From Aquibacillus saliphilus (GTDB lineage: Bacteria > Bacillota > Bacilli > Bacillales > Amphibacillaceae), in NCBI RefSeq assembly GCF_020404745.1, contig NZ_JAIZAP010000006.1:62001-126000 (forward strand): a DNA stretch of 64,000 nt. Reading direction: 5' to 3'. Numbering within the stretch: the stretch's first letter is position 1; every line of letters starts with the position of its first letter. Shown here one piece after another: positions 55,001 to 63,584 of this stretch. Both the position numbers and the translations under genes were made by a program. A model generated the notes under the pieces. It saw only the letters and a list, made by a program, of their open reading frames with translations, did not search any database and had not been told where the DNA came from.

Positions 55001-55020
55001 AAACCCATTGATGGGTTTTT
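55001..55020 (+). terminator. Small hairpin with T-run
   Basis: AAACCCAT/ATGGGTTT followed by more T residues. No active gene lies directly upstream; probably a leftover terminator. Confidence 0.4.
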
Positions 55021-55022
55021 AC

Positions 55023-55125
55023 TCTCACTACCTTACACCGAGGGTATCATGTGTTTATGTCCATAAGGAAGATTATTACAAAACATCATTCGACATATTT
55101 CTACAATTCACAGACGATGACAGTC
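55023..55125. repeat. Second copy of the 34.7-kb remnant repeat
   Basis: Shares TCTCACTACCTTACACCG and TTATGTCCATAAGGAAGATT, and the region around CATCATTCGACA, with 34674-34763, with an extra 14-18 nt inside and several substitutions. Any reading frame is closed by stops. Confidence 0.65.
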
Positions 55126-55208
55126 ACAAGTCCGACTGTAAACTCTCGACCAGCTCGAATCACGTCTTTTTATGGTGTCTGTTACCAGAACTCATTAAAA
55201 TAAAACAA

Positions 55209-55293
55209 AAAAAGCTACTATTACTACTAGCAACTCCACTTTCCACCTATAAGATACGAATCCGCTATTTGTATTTTTCCGGTGCTTGTCATC
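55209..55293 (+). repeat. Dispersed 85-bp repeat, diverged copy B
   Basis: Aligns with copies A (25978) and C (60160) from AAAGCTACTATTA to GGTGCTTGTCATC, with scattered substitutions. A partial copy of the core (TTTTTATGGTGTCTGTTACC) lies just upstream at about 55168-55187. Confidence 0.7.
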
Positions 55294-55738
55294 AGAATTT
55301 GCTCCACTAATTGTTCTCCCTACTGATTCAAATATCCCATTTTATCAACAGGTAGGGTCTGTAAGCTTACCCCTGTATTTACAAACTAAAGCATTTAACA
55401 AAAGCCTTTATCCATTCTATTACTCTTTCACAAACTTAAAGTACAAAAACTAAAACTGAAGCTGCTACCTAAAATCAACCCGCGAACTACAACTTTTAAC
55501 TTTTTAAAATTTTTCACCCAAAACGCCCTTCAGGGCGTTCAAACTCTCCTATCACAACTTGTGTGAAAAAGTTCAAAAAGCGGCGGGAAGACTAGGCACT
55601 ATGTTTATATATTTATTCCTACTATTAAATTCAAAATAAATATCAATAATTTTACATATATTACCAAAATAACAACTGTAGCTTGTGTACCTATTTTCTC
55701 CCTACCTTGATAATAGATTCAAGGAAAGGGAGATAGCC
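55294..55738. other. Intergenic region upstream of the XRE gene
   Basis: No gene seen. It contains GGGTCTGTAAGCTTACCCCTG (55349-55369), also found in shorter form near 26098, and a tight AACGCCCT-TC-AGGGCGTT hairpin (55522-55539). Confidence 0.4.
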
Positions 55739-55990
55739 ATGGATACTAATGTAGAATTTAACCGGTTATTCGGAAAATACATAAAATATATCCGACAAGA
55801 ACATGGCATTACTCAACTGATATTAGCAGAAAGAGCAAGTGTAAGTACTAATAGTATTGGAGAAATTGAACGCGGGGAAACAGAACCAAAAAATTATACA
55901 ATATTTAAACTTGAACAAGCCTTAAACATGAACGTCCATGAGATCTACAAGAAAATCAAAATAGAAATCGATCAACAACATCCTGAGTAA
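55739..55990 (+). CDS. XRE-family HTH regulator
   Basis: 83 residues, essentially one Cro/CI-type helix-turn-helix (about 10-65; FGKYIKYIRQEHGITQLILAERASVSTNSIGEIERGE). AAGGGAGATAG precedes ATG 55739; upstream in-frame codons have no site. Phage- and element-like in size. It is the first of three plus-strand genes (XRE, ComK-like, DnaD-like). Confidence 0.85.
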   Translation: MDTNVEFNRLFGKYIKYIRQEHGITQLILAERASVSTNSIGEIERGETEPKNYTIFKLEQALNMNVHEIYKKIKIEIDQQHPE

Positions 55991-56094
55991 TTTCGTTTTA
56001 TCTTTCTACACAATACCTACCTCGTCCCATCTTTACGCCTCTCTTTGTGCAGCACACATTTCATCTTCATACCCCAACTAAAGGAGTTACCACA

Positions 56095-56613
56095 ATGACA
56101 GAAATCCTATCTAACTACGACATTAACGAACGCACCATGGCAATCCTGCCTTCTTTTCAGATTGATTACGACGCCATTGTAATTGAACCAGGTCGAAAAC
56201 TATTCGTCAAAAAAATGCCGATGGAACTAATTAGAACAGCCTGCCTTGAAGGTGGCGCATCTTATGAAGGAAGACGAACAGCCGTAATGTATAAAACCGA
56301 ATCCCGGCAAAAAGTTCCGATTCCAGTTAACCCAAGCATGAACATCTACACCTTCCCTACCCACTCACCATCCCAATTCGAATGCAGTTGGATATTCTTC
56401 AACCACGTTAAGTCAGCAAAGCCCTACTATTCTGTACAAAAAACAAACCCACAATCGACTATCATCTTTAAAAACGGACAACAGCTTATATTGAACCAGT
56501 CTTATTACATGATCGAAAAACAAATGCAACGAACCGCTCTCTGTATGTTAAGATTCTCCGCTCCAACCACTATCAACCAAAAAGAAAGGAACATCCCCCT
56601 TGAATTATATTAA
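56095..56613 (+). CDS. comK: ComK-family competence regulator
   Basis: 172 residues aligning along ComK: INERTMAILPSF, GASYEGRRTAVMY, PIPVNPSMNIYTFPTHSP (ComK: 'IMVDPSNQIFLFPTLS'), CSWIFFNHVK, TIIFKNGQQL and a final RTALCMLRFS. It is shorter than B. subtilis ComK (192) at the C-terminus, which there is needed for transcription activation and ClpC-linked turnover. AAAGGAG lies 8 nt before the ATG. The stop overlaps the next gene by 14 nt. Master regulator versus an element-borne paralogue is open. Confidence 0.85.
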   Translation: MTEILSNYDINERTMAILPSFQIDYDAIVIEPGRKLFVKKMPMELIRTACLEGGASYEGRRTAVMYKTESRQKVPIPVNPSMNIYTFPTHSPSQFECSWIFFNHVKSAKPYYSVQKTNPQSTIIFKNGQQLILNQSYYMIEKQMQRTALCMLRFSAPTTINQKERNIPLELY

Positions 56614-57412
56614 AGAAATGAACTCATTTTATTATCAAATTGAACTAAATCCACTGTCATCTTCTGCCGTTGCACTATGGCATACTTTAATGCATATAAA
56701 CAATAAAACAGGATGGAAACAACAGTTTACCGTTGCTGCCTCTGTTTTAAGAATAAAGGCGGGTTTAAAAGAAAGCTCCTTTAAACGGGCACGTGAGGAA
56801 CTAACAGAAAAGGGTTATCTTTCCTACCAATCTAGAGGTGGAAACCTGGCAGCTGTTTATCAGATGCAAAGCTTGTCGTCCATTATGGACCACAGCAGTG
56901 TCTATAGTGAGAACCAGAGTAGGGACCAACAAGCGAACCACAGTATGGCCCCATTAATTAAACAAAACGAAACGAAAAAGAAACAAAACAATACAACAAC
57001 AACAGATGCAATTGCATTTTATCAGGATAATTTCGACCAGATTCGACCTTACATAGCTAATGAATTATTGGATTGGATCACTAACGTAGGTGATTCAATC
57101 GTTCTCGAGGCATTAAAAATAGCCCTTAATCGCGGGAAAGCGAACTGGGGCTATGTCAAAAGTATTCTTCAGGATTGGGACAAAAAAGATGTTACTAGCA
57201 TTGACGATATACGAGCTGAACAATCAGCTTTTAAAAATCTAAAAAGGCAGAAGAAGCCGAACAACAGGAAAACGAAGCAGGAAGTAATTCCGGACTGGTT
57301 TAAGGAGCGAGCATCAAAAAAACAGTTGCCTAACAAACAATCGTTGCAACTGGAGCAAGTAGGAGTTGCTGATTTGTTAGCTAAATATAGAAGGAATAAA
57401 GCTTTGGGGTGA
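56600..57412 (+). CDS. DnaD-like replication (replisome organiser) protein
   Basis: 270 residues. N-terminal winged helix (about 1-90; ALWHTLMHINNKTGWKQQF, LKESSFKRAREELTEKGYL) of phage replisome-organiser type, a polar linker (KQNETKKKQNN), then a DnaB_2/DnaD domain (about 135-200; AIAFYQDNFDQIRPYI, ALKIALNRGKANWGYVKSIL). Basic C-terminus. Starts at TTG 56600 with AAAGGAAC upstream, overlapping comK. Such proteins load helicase in phages and elements; no other phage genes remain nearby. Confidence 0.85.
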   Translation: MNYIKEMNSFYYQIELNPLSSSAVALWHTLMHINNKTGWKQQFTVAASVLRIKAGLKESSFKRAREELTEKGYLSYQSRGGNLAAVYQMQSLSSIMDHSSVYSENQSRDQQANHSMAPLIKQNETKKKQNNTTTTDAIAFYQDNFDQIRPYIANELLDWITNVGDSIVLEALKIALNRGKANWGYVKSILQDWDKKDVTSIDDIRAEQSAFKNLKRQKKPNNRKTKQEVIPDWFKERASKKQLPNKQSLQLEQVGVADLLAKYRRNKALG

Positions 57413-57627
57413 GACTGGTATATGGGGGTTCCATCTTGTCAATTTTCTCCACAGACGATTTGATAAAAGTGGTTTGGCATCCATATTCTTTGTTTTCTTC
57501 TCATCCAAGTGCCTTATCATCGTCTAAGTTTTATTTTCTTTATTCGTTTGTTGCATCGTATTTATTACAAGATAGCAAATATTGAACATAAAGTTGAAAC
57601 AGCAAAATAAGAAAATCATGATTTTTC

Positions 57628-58245
57628 TTACTTTCGTTTCCGTTTTCCTCCTGATCTTGATGTGCCTGAAAACGCCCCGCCAAATACTTCCTTTCTTGAT
57701 CTGTTACCGTCACTGTTTGGGGAGTGGTGGTAAGGAAACTTATCCGCATAGCGAAAATCACTCTTGCGTAAATCCTCAGAGGTGTAGGTTCCTTTATTCT
57801 GTTTCTGGGTTTTTACATGTTCTTCCTTGCTTCTCATCATTTTAATACGCGGAAGTATTACATTGTTATAAAACGCCTGTTTAAAGTGGCTCTTTACTTT
57901 TATCGCTAGCCTATCATCATCAATTAGAAAGTAGGTTATACGGTATCTGCCCATTTTTTTAGTGAAAATTTTTTCCGCATCTTGCTTTTCTATGAATATA
58001 TTGATCTTTTTATCTTCGAATTTAACAGTAAAAGAATCTTTGCTAATACTTTGCCTATTATGAATTATAGACTTATCTAACGTAACTTTAACAACCGCTT
58101 TTTGATATGTATATTTTTTCTTGATCTTCAAAAAATATTTACTTCTTTTCTCTTTTAATGCTGACAATGGTACATCAAGAATATGTAGCTGATGTCTTAT
58201 ATCCTCCGAATTAATTACTTTTAATTTGGAACTTGTTTCCATCAT
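57628..58245 (-). CDS. Hypothetical basic protein
   Basis: 205 residues, lysine-rich throughout, with a 120-residue beta-predicted part (SALKEKRSKYFLKIKKKYTY, KINIFIEKQDAEKIF) and a disordered Gly/Ser/Arg tail (FGGAFSGTSRSGGKRKRK). GGGGGA before ATG 58245 decides the start; a longer reading to 58347 lacks a site. No family recognised; the composition suggests nucleic acid binding. Confidence 0.5.
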   Translation of the reverse strand: MMETSSKLKVINSEDIRHQLHILDVPLSALKEKRSKYFLKIKKKYTYQKAVVKVTLDKSIIHNRQSISKDSFTVKFEDKKINIFIEKQDAEKIFTKKMGRYRITYFLIDDDRLAIKVKSHFKQAFYNNVILPRIKMMRSKEEHVKTQKQNKGTYTSEDLRKSDFRYADKFPYHHSPNSDGNRSRKEVFGGAFSGTSRSGGKRKRK

Positions 58246-58826
58246 TATTCCCCCAATCTGATTATTTCTTTGAAAATAACTAACACCTTCCTTTATCAGG
58301 GAAAAGCGTTTATTTATGCAAAATGTTTCACAATGACTAAACTTCATTAGACTTTTGTGTTCTTTTCGTTCTTTCGTTATGGCTTTTAAGTTAAGGTAGC
58401 TACCCTACTCGAGCTAGCTGGTAGCACGTTTCTTCAGACCTACCTTGCAGCCTTCTTTTTCAAAAGTAACAACAGAATAAAATAGCTTCTAAATTGGGTG
58501 AAAGGCAAAGATAACAAAATAAATTATACTTTTGTCTTAAAATTAAAAAGTATTTATATGAATTCGATGCAAGTTATAAATCACCTTCTTTTCGACAAAT
58601 TAGTAGTATTATCTCTGGTTATATTTTAAATATATTTCCTATTCTTGGGAATGACAAATAGGGAGTACTAGTCATAGACTGGATTCGACGAACAGAAGGG
58701 AACCAAACCCATCTGCCGCAGGATGTCGACAGGCAGGGTCTGACCCATCTATCTTTTCTGTCACCTCTCTATGAGCGTACCACTGTATTCTTGTATTCTA
58801 GAGTCTGATTTATATATGATATTATC
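58246..58826. other. Intergenic region with repeat fragment
   Basis: No gene seen. AGGCAGGGTCTGACCCATC (about 58731-58749) shares its core with 22586-22604. Confidence 0.4.
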
Positions 58827-59977
58827 TCATGGTTGCGAGACGTTTGAAATTTTAAATTCCATTTCTTCTTGGAACTCTTGTACTTTTCCTTCAAACACGA
58901 AAGTATCACCAACCTCTATATATGGTACTTTTGTATCGCTAAAAATTACAGCTGGTATTGTCCCAGTTTCATTGGATATTTAATTCCATTTTGACTGTCA
59001 TATTGAAAATCAATAACTTCAGCTTGAACTATTATCTTTTCATTATTTTGGTCATTAACCTTAATATTTGAAAGATTGTATTCAGTTGACAGAGTGGAAT
59101 TTGATGGTTTACCAATACCGTCCTGTGATATATATACCAAAGTAGCAATTACCATTGCACCTAATATCCAATAAAAAATATTGCGTTTAACATTTGACAC
59201 TGAATTAGATTTTTCTTTTTGTACTACCGCTTGAACATTAGCAGGTTTATTCTGTTCTTCTAGCATTTGCTTTGTTTGGTTGGTAAGTTGTTTTAATTCT
59301 TCAGTTTTTTGATCAATTTCACTAGATTTTACCTTAAAATTAATTTCATCTTCTGATAGCATCTCATTTGAAACTCTAATATTCCTAATAATATCTTCTA
59401 TTTTATTCTTTGGAATGGCATTTGTTCGGAATTTACTTGCCCTAGCCAACCTTTCGTCTAACTGTGAATTCAGCTCATCTTTAAACATGTGAAAAGTAAA
59501 GAAATCATCTGCATTGTTCTTGTCCCAATTTTCAACAAACTTTTGCATATCGATTCTATTAAATCCATATTGTATGTTCACATAACCTATCAACTTATGC
59601 GGATCACCAAGATATTTATGGTTGGACAACAAGTATCCTTTTAAGTCATCTGCATGCTTTCGAACTTGTTGCAAAGGATTATTCAATTTATCTACTACAG
59701 AGAAGGATCCATTTGATTGGATACTTTTAATATAATTCAGGTTCCAATTTTTCACTTCAATCAATCGAAATCCGTAGCGAGGTGAAATTACTAGAAAATC
59801 CGGTTCATATTTTCCAATGACAGGTTGAGCTATAATATATGTATCTCCTGGTAAGTGGTTTGCTAAAAGATCTCCGACTTCAATTTCACCTTTAAGACCC
59901 TTTAGTTCATTATTGGTTCTACTCGATACTTGATCGATGTGATCAAGTAGTCTATCTCTCCCTATAAATTTCCCCAT
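58827..59977 (-). pseudogene. NERD-domain protein with C-terminal frameshift
   Basis: NERD nuclease-related domain at about 25-145 (ELKGLKGEIEVGDLL, PDFLVISPRYGFRLIEVKNW: D...ExK core), a coiled-coil (about 205-245), one membrane span (about 265-285) and a C-terminal OB-fold-like part. The main frame stops at 58946 in mid-domain; one shift near 58980 restores GTIPAVIFSDTKVPYIEVGD to a stop at 58827, completing the OB fold. The protein may still work without the last 50 residues. AAGGGG precedes the ATG. Confidence 0.7.
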
Positions 59978-60159
59978 AGTAGTCCCCTTAATATTTCTGT
60001 TATTAACTAAAATTGTAACACATCAAAATTATTTCAATTAAACATAAAGGAACTAGGTGAGAAAATCTATAGAAGACATTGAATCGACTATCTAAAAACG
60101 AGGAAATGATTACTATGTAACCTCCATTTATTTCATCAATTTGTATTTTACAGAACTAA

Positions 60160-60247
60160 AAAGGGAGCTACTATTAATCATAGAAACTCCATTGTCCACC
60201 CATAAGATACAAATCCACCTTTTGTCTTTTTGCGGTGCCTGTCACCA
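60160..60247 (+). repeat. Dispersed 85-bp repeat, copy C
   Basis: Nearly identical to copy A (25978-26062) from GAGCTACTATTAATCATAG through to the GCGGTGCCTGTCACC end. No gene lies in the 567-bp gap 59978-60544 that holds it. Confidence 0.8.
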
Positions 60248-60330
60248 ATACGTGGATCTCTCACCGCACCGTGTACCGATCTTTTACCGATCTTTAGTTC
60301 TATACCGATCTTTTGGAGAAATATAAAAAG

Positions 60331-60366
60331 AAACCCGCCCAGGATAATATCTCAGGACGAGTTCTA
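60331..60366 (-). terminator. Terminator-like hairpin
   Basis: On the minus strand AACTCGTCC...GGGCGGGTT (two G-U pairs) is followed by TTCTTTTTAT. About 180 bp past the symporter stop; secondary or leftover terminator. Confidence 0.45.
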
Positions 60367-60466
60367 TGTTTTTAGACTACACAAAATTCAACGAAAGGGT
60401 CTGTTATATTTTCCCTAGGGAGCAGACACTCTTGAAAGGAATTAATACGCAAAGTAGAAAACCAGC

Positions 60467-60501
60467 ACCTCCACTGTTAAATTACGTTTAACAATGGAGG
60501 T
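60467..60501 (-). terminator. Terminator of the nitrilase/symporter operon
   Basis: 15-nt arms ACCTCCACTGTTAAA / TTTAACAATGGAGGT (one mismatch), 5-nt loop, 44 bp past the symporter stop. Confidence 0.75.
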
Positions 60502-60544
60502 TCAAATTTATCCAAGTCTTTCTTTTGTTCTAAAAACCCATAGG

Positions 60545-61972
60545 CTAATTTATCTTTCTGTCTTCCTCAATTAAACCTCTGCTTTCTGTTTTTTGTTGGG
60601 AAAGACTAATGAAAACTGTTAACAATAGAGATACAAGTGCTCCTGCAGGTCCTGATAAGAAAGGTGACGGTAGATTAACCAAACCCATTGCTGGACTCAA
60701 AAGGGCTGAAGCCATAAAGCCACCTATCATGCCAATAAACGCTCCTTGTGAGGTTGTTTTTTTCCACCATAACCCTAATAATAAAGGGCATAAAAACGCA
60801 CCAATAATCAAGGACTGTGCCAGCGCCATGACAAGGAAGATTAATTCAGGTGGCCTCAAGGTAACTAGAATTGTAAGTAAGCCAATAATAATTACAATCC
60901 ACCTTGTAGCTTTAACTGCTTTATCCTTCGGTAAATCCTTTTTAAACAAAATAGGATATAAATCAGTCGTAATCGCAGATGCTGCAGTAAGTAATTGGGC
61001 ATCTGTGGTAGACATAGCTGCAGCAATGACAGTTGCTACAAATAAACCAATCACAACTTTAGGAAACAATTCCTCTACTACTAGGAAAAATCCCATATCC
61101 GGATTAGATACCTCTGGAAAATTTGCAACTAAGTATAACCCGACAAAAACAGTTGCTAGATAAAAAACAGATAAATAAGTGATTGCTGATGATGTTGTTT
61201 TAACTGCTGTTTTTTCATCTATTGCTGCACTATAACGCATTACCACATGCGGGGAACAAATAACTCCTAAAGAAAGTAGTAAACCAAAACTTAAGCTAAA
61301 TAAAGGTCCTGGCCCTCCCCAGATATTAATGGCAATTGGGTTATTAGACACAGATCCAGTGACTATTTGACTCCAATCCTGTGATAAAATAACAATAAGT
61401 GCTACAGCTACCATAGCTAAAATCATCATTAGGTTTTGCCAAAAACTCGTTGCAATAGAAGCATAAGAACCACCTAATGCAACATAGGCAATGAATACTA
61501 ACCCTATAACCGCAACAGCAAGTTCGTAATTAATACCTAATACATACTGGATTGCAAAAGCCCCACCTTGTATTTGGGCAATCATATAGACAAACATAGT
61601 TATTACAGTAACAACTGCTGCTACGGCCCTCACTTTCTTATTAAATCTTTGTTCAAAAAATTGAGGAAAAGTAACAATTTTAGATTTTCTAATTTGAGGA
61701 GCTACAAATACCATTGCAATAATAAAGCCAAGTAGTAGTCCGATATTACCCCATAAAGCTGGTGCAATTCCAGCTGCAAACATCAATCCAAGTATTCCTA
61801 GAAACCCACTTGTGCTTGTATAAGTAGAAGCGAGCGCTCCTCCCCCAAGCCATGCAGGTATCGATCGGTTAGCTACTAAGAAACCTTCTTCGCCAGACCC
61901 AGCTTTTTTTCTATAAAAATAGCCAATTAAAATCATAATAGCTAAATAAATGATAACCATTGTTAGAATCAT
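60545..61972 (-). CDS. Sodium:solute symporter (SSS family)
   Basis: 475 residues with 12-13 membrane spans. Family marks: GFLVANRSIPAWLGGGALASTYTSTSGFLG pattern in spans 1-2 and VIAAAMSTTDAQLLTAASAI (about 318-337), containing the Na2-site residues. Distinct from the symporter at 43976. AGGGTGATT precedes the ATG. It follows a small membrane protein by 15 bp and a nitrilase-type enzyme, so it probably imports that enzyme's amide or nitrile substrate. Confidence 0.9.
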   Translation of the reverse strand: MILTMVIIYLAIMILIGYFYRKKAGSGEEGFLVANRSIPAWLGGGALASTYTSTSGFLGILGLMFAAGIAPALWGNIGLLLGFIIAMVFVAPQIRKSKIVTFPQFFEQRFNKKVRAVAAVVTVITMFVYMIAQIQGGAFAIQYVLGINYELAVAVIGLVFIAYVALGGSYASIATSFWQNLMMILAMVAVALIVILSQDWSQIVTGSVSNNPIAINIWGGPGPLFSLSFGLLLSLGVICSPHVVMRYSAAIDEKTAVKTTSSAITYLSVFYLATVFVGLYLVANFPEVSNPDMGFFLVVEELFPKVVIGLFVATVIAAAMSTTDAQLLTAASAITTDLYPILFKKDLPKDKAVKATRWIVIIIGLLTILVTLRPPELIFLVMALAQSLIIGAFLCPLLLGLWWKKTTSQGAFIGMIGGFMASALLSPAMGLVNLPSPFLSGPAGALVSLLLTVFISLSQQKTESRGLIEEDRKIN

Positions 61973-61987
61973 ATAATCACCCTCCCA

Positions 61988-62191
61988 TTATTCTTCATAC
62001 TTAAATGTTTTTTTAGAAATAAACACTGCTAGAATCGCTACCATTGGTTGTAAGACCCACAAAAGAAACAATGATATTGGTAAGCTCATGATTTGTATAT
62101 TAGAACTAGACAATAGAGTGTAAAATAAAATTGCACATAATATAAAAGTCATTATAGTAATAAGGGCTTTTCTGTATTTATGCCTTCCCAT
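61988..62191 (-). CDS. Small two-span membrane protein
   Basis: 67 residues, with a basic N-terminus (MGRHKYRKAL) and two hydrophobic spans (about 9-26 and 36-56), ending KKTFKYEE. Size and place directly before an SSS symporter recall the small DUF485/DUF997-type partner subunits of some sodium symporters. ATG 62191 is taken with AAAGGTG upstream; a GTG four codons earlier is possible. Confidence 0.65.
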   Translation of the reverse strand: MGRHKYRKALITIMTFILCAILFYTLLSSSNIQIMSLPISLFLLWVLQPMVAILAVFISKKTFKYEE

Positions 62192-62290
62192 TTTTCCACA
62201 CACCTTTCAATTTTATTGTAAACGCAATCATTTATTTGTTTATTCTAATGTATATCAACCTATAACTCTCTCAGTTGTTATAAAATAAAA

Positions 62291-63382
62291 TCACTTCAAA
62301 TAATCTGGTGTTTTTTCAGGTTTAATGTAAATACCTTTATCTATAAAATCTTTAATTGTTTCGAATGGGTCTCTAGCTTTTCTGGTCCTTGGTGATTCAT
62401 TTAAAAACTGGTTTGGTTTATAAATGTCGTTTTCATAGATTTTCCTGTAAATATCATTCCTAAGCAAGGTTGGGAAATTCCTACTAGGATCTGTCCTCCT
62501 TCTTCTAAGTTCCTCTAAGTTTATAACAGAACTAATAATTCCTTCACCAGCATGATCTGCGTAAGCGGTTACAACTCCGTTATAGTTAACTATCATCGAT
62601 TTACCTGGCGCGAAATTTTTAGGGCGTAAACCACCATAAATACCTCCCCAAGAAGCACCAATTAAATAAGCCACATTCTCCCAAGCTCTCATTTTGTTCA
62701 TTGATTGCCAAATACTTTGTGGTTCTGACATCTGTGGGTCTGTTAGAAGTGGATGTAATATTACTTCAGCCCCTTGTATCCCCAAAGCTCTAGCAGTTTC
62801 AGGAAAATGACCATCCATACAGGTTATTGTACCAATTTTCCCTATTTCTGTATCAGTAACAGGGAAAAATGCAGATAAATCACTTCCATACATTTCAACA
62901 TATTTATCATAAACATCATGAGGACTTACAGCCAATTCATAATGTGTTGCAACTGTGAGTTTCCGATACTTATGAATCACTACACCTGTTGGATCCATTA
63001 CAAAGTGTGTATTAAAAAAATAGCCATCATCAATCCAATCTGGGTCTCTTTCTAAAATACAACCAGCTATAAATATTTTATGTTCTCTTGCTTTATCAGC
63101 AAGCAATTTCATTTCTTCCCCATCTAATTCAATTAATACCTCATTTACATAATGATCGTAAGACCAATGTCCCTCATGTCCCTGAATAAAAAATTCTGGA
63201 AATGAAACCAATTTAATTGGCGCCCAATTCCCTTCAAACCCTTCCTTGGCACTAGGCTGAACCTGCGGAGCAGCATCAACTAATTCTAAACACCTTTTTA
63301 AGTTTTTCATTATGTCCGCCCGTTTCTCTACCAATTTGATTTCTGGTTGAATCGCTACGGCAGTATAAATATCATAAACCAT
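62291..63382 (-). CDS. Nitrilase-superfamily amidohydrolase
   Basis: 363 residues of carbon-nitrogen hydrolase fold. Catalytic triad: Glu63 (VSFPEFF), Lys141 (HKYRKLTV) and Cys188 (GTITCMDGHFPE). It cleaves an amide, nitrile or carbamoyl C-N bond. Length and an N-terminal strand starting YTAVAIQP fit the longer amidase/nitrilase branches; the exact class is uncertain. AAGGAGGAG precedes the ATG. First gene of an operon with a small membrane protein and a symporter, divergent from an IclR regulator. Confidence 0.87.
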   Translation of the reverse strand: MVYDIYTAVAIQPEIKLVEKRADIMKNLKRCLELVDAAPQVQPSAKEGFEGNWAPIKLVSFPEFFIQGHEGHWSYDHYVNEVLIELDGEEMKLLADKAREHKIFIAGCILERDPDWIDDGYFFNTHFVMDPTGVVIHKYRKLTVATHYELAVSPHDVYDKYVEMYGSDLSAFFPVTDTEIGKIGTITCMDGHFPETARALGIQGAEVILHPLLTDPQMSEPQSIWQSMNKMRAWENVAYLIGASWGGIYGGLRPKNFAPGKSMIVNYNGVVTAYADHAGEGIISSVINLEELRRRRTDPSRNFPTLLRNDIYRKIYENDIYKPNQFLNESPRTRKARDPFETIKDFIDKGIYIKPEKTPDYLK

Positions 63383-63440
63383 AAAACTTCTCCTCCTTTT
63401 CGATTATCGGAAACCTTTACCTATAATCGGTATTTATTTT

Positions 63441-63469
63441 ATTTTAATTAAATAAAAAAAGAAAGTCAA
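63441..63469 (-). promoter_or_regulatory. Promoter of the nitrilase operon
   Basis: TTGACT (63464-63469), 17-nt spacer, TAAAAT (63441-63446) on the minus strand, about 60 nt before the nitrilase ATG. Confidence 0.65.
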
Positions 63470-63489
63470 TACTAAATATTCAAAAAAAT

Positions 63490-63519
63490 TTGACTATTTG
63501 TTTGTTTATTTTAGATAAT
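63490..63519 (+). promoter_or_regulatory. Promoter of the IclR-type regulator
   Basis: TTGACT (63490-63495), 18-nt spacer, GATAAT (63514-63519). The two divergent -35 boxes are only about 20 bp apart, so one regulator bound between them could control both directions. Confidence 0.65.
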
Positions 63520-63584
63520 GTACAATATTAGGAGACACAACTTAATTGTTTTTATTATTAATATTATATAAAAGAGGTTATAAC

